A model generated the notes under the pieces. It was not told the DNA's origin. It made no database searches and saw only the letters and a list, made by a program, of their open reading frames with translations. From Phoronis australis (lineage: Eukaryota; Phoronida; Phoronidae), in the NCBI GenBank assembly GCA_002633005.1, contig NMRA01000591.1, positions 33,538 to 84,237 of the forward strand: a stretch of 50,700 nucleotides of DNA, read 5' to 3'. The position numbers were made by a program, and so were the translations under genes. This document shows positions 45,744-50,700 of this stretch, one piece after another; position 1 is the stretch's first letter, and every line of letters starts with the position of its first letter.

Positions 45744-46103
45744 CTCTCCTTCCAGCACGACATATGGAGGTCGTGCGTTGCGCAGATCCATTGTGTCTGT
45801 ATTTCTCTCGACGTGCTCTCCTTCCAGCTCGACAAATGGAGGTCGTGCGTTGCGCAGATCCTTTGTGTCTGTATTTCTCTCGACGTGCTCTCCTTCCAGC
45901 TCGACAAATGGAGGTCGTGCGTTGCGCAAATCCTTTGTGTCAGTATTTCTCTCGACGTGCTCTCCTTCCAGCTCGACAAATGGAGGTCGTGCGTTGCGCA
46001 AATCCTTTGTGTCAGTATTTCTCTCGACGTGCTCTCCTTCCAGCTCGACAAATGGAGGTCGTGCGTTGCGCAGATCCATTGTGTCTGTATTTCTCTCGAC
46101 GTC
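45744..46103. repeat. 72-bp minisatellite, five copies
   Basis: Copies start at CTCTCCTTCCAGC, positions 45744, 45816, 45888, 45960 and 46032. They differ at a handful of sites. The unit is GC-richer than its surroundings. As 72 is divisible by 3, at least five of six frames stay open across the array, each giving a 24-residue repeat. I do not recognise any of the translations. Confidence 0.93.
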
Positions 46104-49100
46104 CAACAATCTCTTTTCTGTGTTGATCGTGCGGCGCTCGACTTGGTCCTTTTCGAGACAGCAAGCCTTAGCTTCCGTAAAGCTAAAATAACAAAGAATT
46201 TTTTTATTCGACTTCCGCAGAAAATGTGTGAAATAACAAAAATCTAGAAAAAATATTGATGTCGCATACGGCCAGCTTGAATTCAGAAATCTTGTGCCTA
46301 ATATGTCGTTACTATACGAGTCATAACACTAGGCTGTACTGGCACAACTGCTCGTAGCAACTGATTTGTGTACCGACAAGTAAGCGTTTACGGTACGTAT
46401 ACGTGTATGTAACTGCACTTGTAAATGTTACCGTTGCATCCTAAATTTTTACTGAAGAATGTAATTTTATCAAACGGCACCACAGGTACCACTAGTTATT
46501 AAAGATGTTTAATTTTGGATGAATGCAACTGTGAAGGATACACATTTGAAAAGTGTTTGTCTTGATACGGTAATTAGAAATCTTTTGAATCATTGAAATT
46601 ACTTCACTATTGGTTTAAGTAGTCACTTAATTATATTACCTCTCTTGTCCAATTCCCGTCTATGCTACTATTATACTATATTATATTTCGCATTTGGCTT
46701 CACTCTTGGTTTTTAAAACTAAAAAAATTGGTTCAAAGCTGCCAGGTTTTTCAAAACGATAATTAGCACGTGCAAAAAAGCCAACACCGGAACAAAACAA
46801 TGTAATTCCACGCATGCGCGGCGCAACTTCACCAGCACGAGATCGAAATTTGCATTAAAGGGCTAAGAGTTGAATGCTCAAACAGATAATTTTATAGGAA
46901 CGTCCAACTGGGGGTTTGTAAAGAAGGCATTATGACTTTCATGCTCCCTGGGTATATTTTGGATGTTAAAGCATTGCTGGATGAACATAATCACTTACGT
47001 AGCTGAGAACGTCAAGGTGACAATCAAAAGGGCAATGATGTATACCGTCTTCATTATCGTCTATTTGACTCTTCTGTCAATATCTCAGGCTGCAAAAGGA
47101 CCGTCACATGTTCAGTCTCATGGAGCTAATCTTCAGTACATGGCAAAATACAAGTATCATACATAATACAACAAGTCACGTTTCGCTCAGTTTAGCTGGA
47201 TAGAAACGAATCGAATTAAGTCTTTCACTAATAAACAATCGGTCTCATAACATTCCTTGCAATGAGAGCACTCAATTTATTATGTTAAATCAATAGGCGA
47301 TACGCACGTGAGCCGATTTCAAAGTCGGAATTTTAATTGTGTAATCTCAATAAACGCCGAAACATTTTTTTAAAGCGTTACCACCGCCATGACCCTGTTT
47401 CTCCAAAGGAATTTTATTATTACATCTCAGTACATCTTAAGATATTTAATAGCCTTTAGTATACCACGTTTTTGTCCTCGCTTTCTTTTTTCATTAAAAG
47501 ATCCGAAAATATTCTATTCATTTACGTTCAATATTAGGGGAACTTTTAAATACACTGTAGATGTGGCTTCCAATTCCCGAGCCAATGATCACGTGATTAA
47601 TACGCCCACTTGACCCCTACTTTACTGATGTGTATTAATTCACATTTGCACGCGAGAATGATTGACAGGCGGCAAAGTGACGACATTGGCCTCATGTCCA
47701 CAACTCGGGTTGCGTGGAATAAAACGAAACAAAGACATGTTACACAAAAATCAATATATTTAACTTGTCCGAAGGTTATCTGCTCAGTTCATGCCGACTT
47801 AATGCAGACAATTTTCATTGCTTCTGGTGTGTAATTCAAAGTTCGTACCTGTGATCGTCTGGGTTGCAAATTAAGAAATCGTCAAGCCAAAGCTGGTCGA
47901 TTCGTATCAGTCAGGCTTACTAGTTCGATAGGAGTTTTAAAAACCGACAGACTCTTCATTTTTGCTGAATTTGATTCAACTAAAATAAACACTTTAACTT
48001 GGTATTTCCTATCAAATCTCAACAAATTTAACAGCACAGTGACTGAGAAATTTAATTTGGTTGAGTTTTGAAATTGTTTTGCAGTTTTTTGTTTGTTATT
48101 GAAACAAATACAACAATGAAAAGGATGCATTTTCGTTTTTACAGCGTTTTTACAGCCCATCAGAAGAGTCTAATGGATATTACACCATCGGTATGAGATT
48201 CTTTCTAATTGCGTCTTATGGAACTGCGCATGCGTTTTAATTATGTAATCGTTGTAAGAATCTCGAAAAATGGCCAAACTTGGCAAATGTTGGAACACCA
48301 TACTGATCGATTTCATATGAAACTTTTAGATGCCATATGTGATATGGCGGTTTAGAGTGTCCGGAAAAATTTTTGGCGTTTCAATCATGAGGAGTCCCGA
48401 TATTACTCGTGACAAATGCAAAAGGTCCGTGCACCATGTCTATGACTGGTGTTTCACTACCGCTTACTTATAGTAGACTAGCTCTACTAGTTCCGTGCTG
48501 TTATTCTATCGCTGACAGGTTGTCTCCATGTATAAATAGAGAATTGTACCAAAAACGACATACTTACCAACTTGTCGCTATTAAGTTGACGTCAGTCTAT
48601 AGGAACTAACTGTTGAACACTTATATACTCTATTAAACATCGAATGTCCCGCATTGAGGCGATGTTATTGGATTTGAACCTTCTCGTATCCCGCACAATT
48701 AATTCCATGCTGCTGTGGTGGATAGCGGAAAAATGTATTCACTATTGCTAAAAATGCATCAAAATTCTAAAGGGATGTATCAAGTGGGTACTTTACGTTT
48801 ATGAAAACTTTCAAACACTGAATTCCCGCATTGAAGTCCGAACTTATCGAGTTTTAATGTACATGGGGGATTTCTCTCTTATTAATAGCTTTCGCCCACA
48901 CTTTCAGGGGGGCGTATACACTGGTCAAATCTCCAGGTTCCTATCTAAAATAAGTATAACGGGGGTTTTAAAATGTTTTTATTGTAGTTCGTTTTTTAAA
49001 TATCGTATTTTTAATTTTCAAAAAATCCAATTTCACCTTGAATTCTTTTTCAAAATGCACAGGAATTATCATCAACTGTTTCCTTGCGCAATATTCTACT

Positions 49101-50137
49101 TATCCATACCAAATATATGTACAAAATCATTATGATCTTGATTTTGTGGCATTTTTGCGTGTGAGTTGTGGCAAGCAAACCACTTTCTGTCATTTGGTCA
49201 CTTTCCGTCCAATAACTAAAAATCTGATCCATGTCTCAAAAAACCCTGGCACACGATTTTACTACAGTTCTAGAGGATTTCAAAATTGCAAATTTGGTAA
49301 AAATTGACCAACGTGTTGCGGAAAAATAGGCCCCAGAATCTCGTCACTACCCTGAAATCACGAACCGAGAAAAACGGCTTTGAAGTTAAGCGGGCATCGA
49401 TTGCCACTTGAGGTCAAAATTCGTTCAGAATGCGCGGTCATTATGTTCCAATTTTTGTTAATATTTACTTCTTGTTGAGAGAATGAGACATACCTGTTTG
49501 TTTATAGCGTAATTTTAATCATTTTTGCAAACTTGTGAAGCGCAACAGAGGACCAAAACAAATGTGGCTGTCACGTGGGCGGAGCTTAGCGTTGATCTAT
49601 TGTCTGCTGTGCTGGTGTGCCACACATCATTAAAACCGTGAGTTGATTGTTTATGCGACTCGTCTGAACACTCCACTCAGTGTGGTAACAGACTCTCTAT
49701 AGACATATATTTTGTTAGTATTCCGTCGTAGACCGTCTCTAGTCGTCCAGCAATACATGTATAGCCTATGTCTTATGAAATCGCCGCGTTACTGTCTACA
49801 TGTACATAGCAATATTGGCGACGACGATAAAGAACTACTTTCAACCCTAGAGACAACCGTATATTTCAAAAAAGTCCGTGACATGTCATGTTTCCGCATC
49901 TGCCTGACTTTCTCATGCAGTGACTCTAACGCTTAGCACGGCCAACGATGATCGGATATACATGTGTCACACTGTGACTGTTGTTTTTGGTACGTCCCAT
50001 GGATTTTGCTTTAGTGAGTTTCATTTGGTCACTTTATTTCTTGACAGGCTGCAGTCTCAGAATTTGGTATCGCATGTTCATAGAATGATGTACAGTACTG
50101 ATCGAAAATCTCTTCCTATCGAACGCGGCTATGTCTT
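46104..50137. other. Right-hand intergenic or intronic sequence
   Basis: AT-rich. NRF-1-like sites occur at 46810-46819 and 48225-48235. A short frame at 47035-47166 begins with a signal-peptide-like hydrophobic stretch. Weak candidate exons lie at 48156-48190 and 49921-49989. Nothing is firmly coding. Confidence 0.45.
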
Positions 50138-50191
50138 GTCCGGACGCGGGTTCCAAACCGCGGTTGAACCGAGGCTAGCCTCAGTCCGGAC
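50138..50191. repeat. Cluster of four perfect palindromes
   Basis: GTCCGGAC (50138-50145), AACCGCGGTT (50156-50165), GAGGCTAGCCTC (50171-50182) and GTCCGGAC again (50184-50191). The area is CpG-rich compared with the rest of the window. An ETS-like CCGGAAAT and a TGCGCATG follow near 50246-50260, so a promoter is possible. Confidence 0.7.
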
Positions 50192-50465
50192 TTCGTCTGA
50201 CCCCGGTTAATAGCGGAGTTGCAACTGAATCGATTTAACGATTGCGCATGTCCGGAAATTAGGGTGCGCAAAGGCTACTGGGATTGTTGATGGTAAACGG
50301 GATGGCCGACTGGTTTGCACGACGTGTAATTTGTGTGCATTAAACTACGCTGCTGTATGTAATTCTGCCGCTATTCGCCCTAATTAGCGCCCATGGCTCA
50401 ACAAGTGCCCCAACGCGTTTTCAGACTTTGCTAAAGTAAGCGCCCAGCCCATGAACTACATGCGA

Positions 50466-50699
50466 AAAATGCCCTTACCTACAGTTCTAACGTCTCCAAT
50501 TTATCAATTGAAAGATCCGACAGCCTGAATTTGTAACGGACCACGAGCCTCACCGTTATGTCCGTATACACTTCAAACTTACGCCGCGATTCAAAAAGAA
50601 CGCAGAAGTTTTGCTGCTCTTGCGAGGGATGTGCCCCACTACGCGGGTCTGGACTTTGAAAACAGACACAGCGTACTTGTCAAAGAGCGGGATTGCATT
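50466..50699 (-). pseudogene. HIRAN-like domain remnant, cut by window edge
   Basis: The minus-strand frame from 50699 reads NAIPLFDKYAVSVFKVQTRV then VGHIPRKSSKTSAFFLNRG, resembling the D-x-x-AV-x-V...VGH-x-PR...FF-x-RGG pattern of HIRAN-like repeats common in invertebrate genomes. At about 50583 the frame is lost; a neighbouring frame continues with YKFRLSDL. This suggests a frameshifted mobile-element or gene fragment continuing beyond 50700. Confidence 0.35.
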
Positions 50700-50700
50700 G

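Noticed and set aside
50302-50325. First coding exon starting MADWFARR with donor-like GTAATT
   Set aside because: Only eight codons, immediate stop in read-through, and close to a minus-strand repeat remnant; too little to call.

Overview
The window looks like a metazoan nuclear locus, AT-rich and intron-rich, with consensus GT/AG introns, AATAAA signals and many dispersed repeats. The repeat style (fragments ending in ATCCGCCACTG, hAT-like and HIRAN-like remnants, ACATGTACATGT tracts) suggests a marine invertebrate, possibly a deuterostome such as an echinoderm, hemichordate or lancelet. That assignment is an inference of low confidence. There are no bacterial operons, CRISPR arrays or rRNA genes, and I recognised no tRNA.

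One gene dominates: a complete classical dynamin on the + strand, from its ATG at 6581 to alternative stop codons at 37540 or 41210. I rebuilt it from the sequence as 18 constitutive or mutually exclusive internal coding exons plus two alternative last exons. All junctions have AG/GT ends and matching phases. The predicted protein is about 867 or 881 residues, with GTPase domain, middle/stalk, PH domain, GTPase effector domain (GED) and proline-rich domain (PRD) in the canonical order.

The unusual content is in how this gene could be spliced. The exon 3 5' splice site sits in a 33-bp unit repeated four times, so alternative donors would add 11-residue blocks to the GTPase core without breaking the frame. 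Two homologous in-phase exons (14a, 14b) encode the start of the GED and look mutually exclusive, with a five-copy 18-bp repeat between them. A 6-nt microexon and a 51-nt cassette exon are possible. The PRD has two phase-matched last exons: a short tail (QRPQEWK) and a longer Pro/Arg-rich tail. PRD exon 18 carries a clathrin-box-like LLDFD motif.

Layout: 1-3750, repeat fragments and a spliced-looking hAT-type remnant (minus strand, 1182-1701). 3830-5650, a roughly 435-bp repeat array with perfect DR1 nuclear-receptor half-site pairs. 6480-6580, compact promoter with an NRF-1 palindrome, a YY1-like element and a 5-codon uORF. 6581-41210, dynamin. 41211-50700, mostly non-coding as far as I can see, with a 72-bp minisatellite (45744-46103), weak candidate exons of a second gene, a palindrome cluster (50138-50191), and a HIRAN-like remnant at the right edge on the minus strand.
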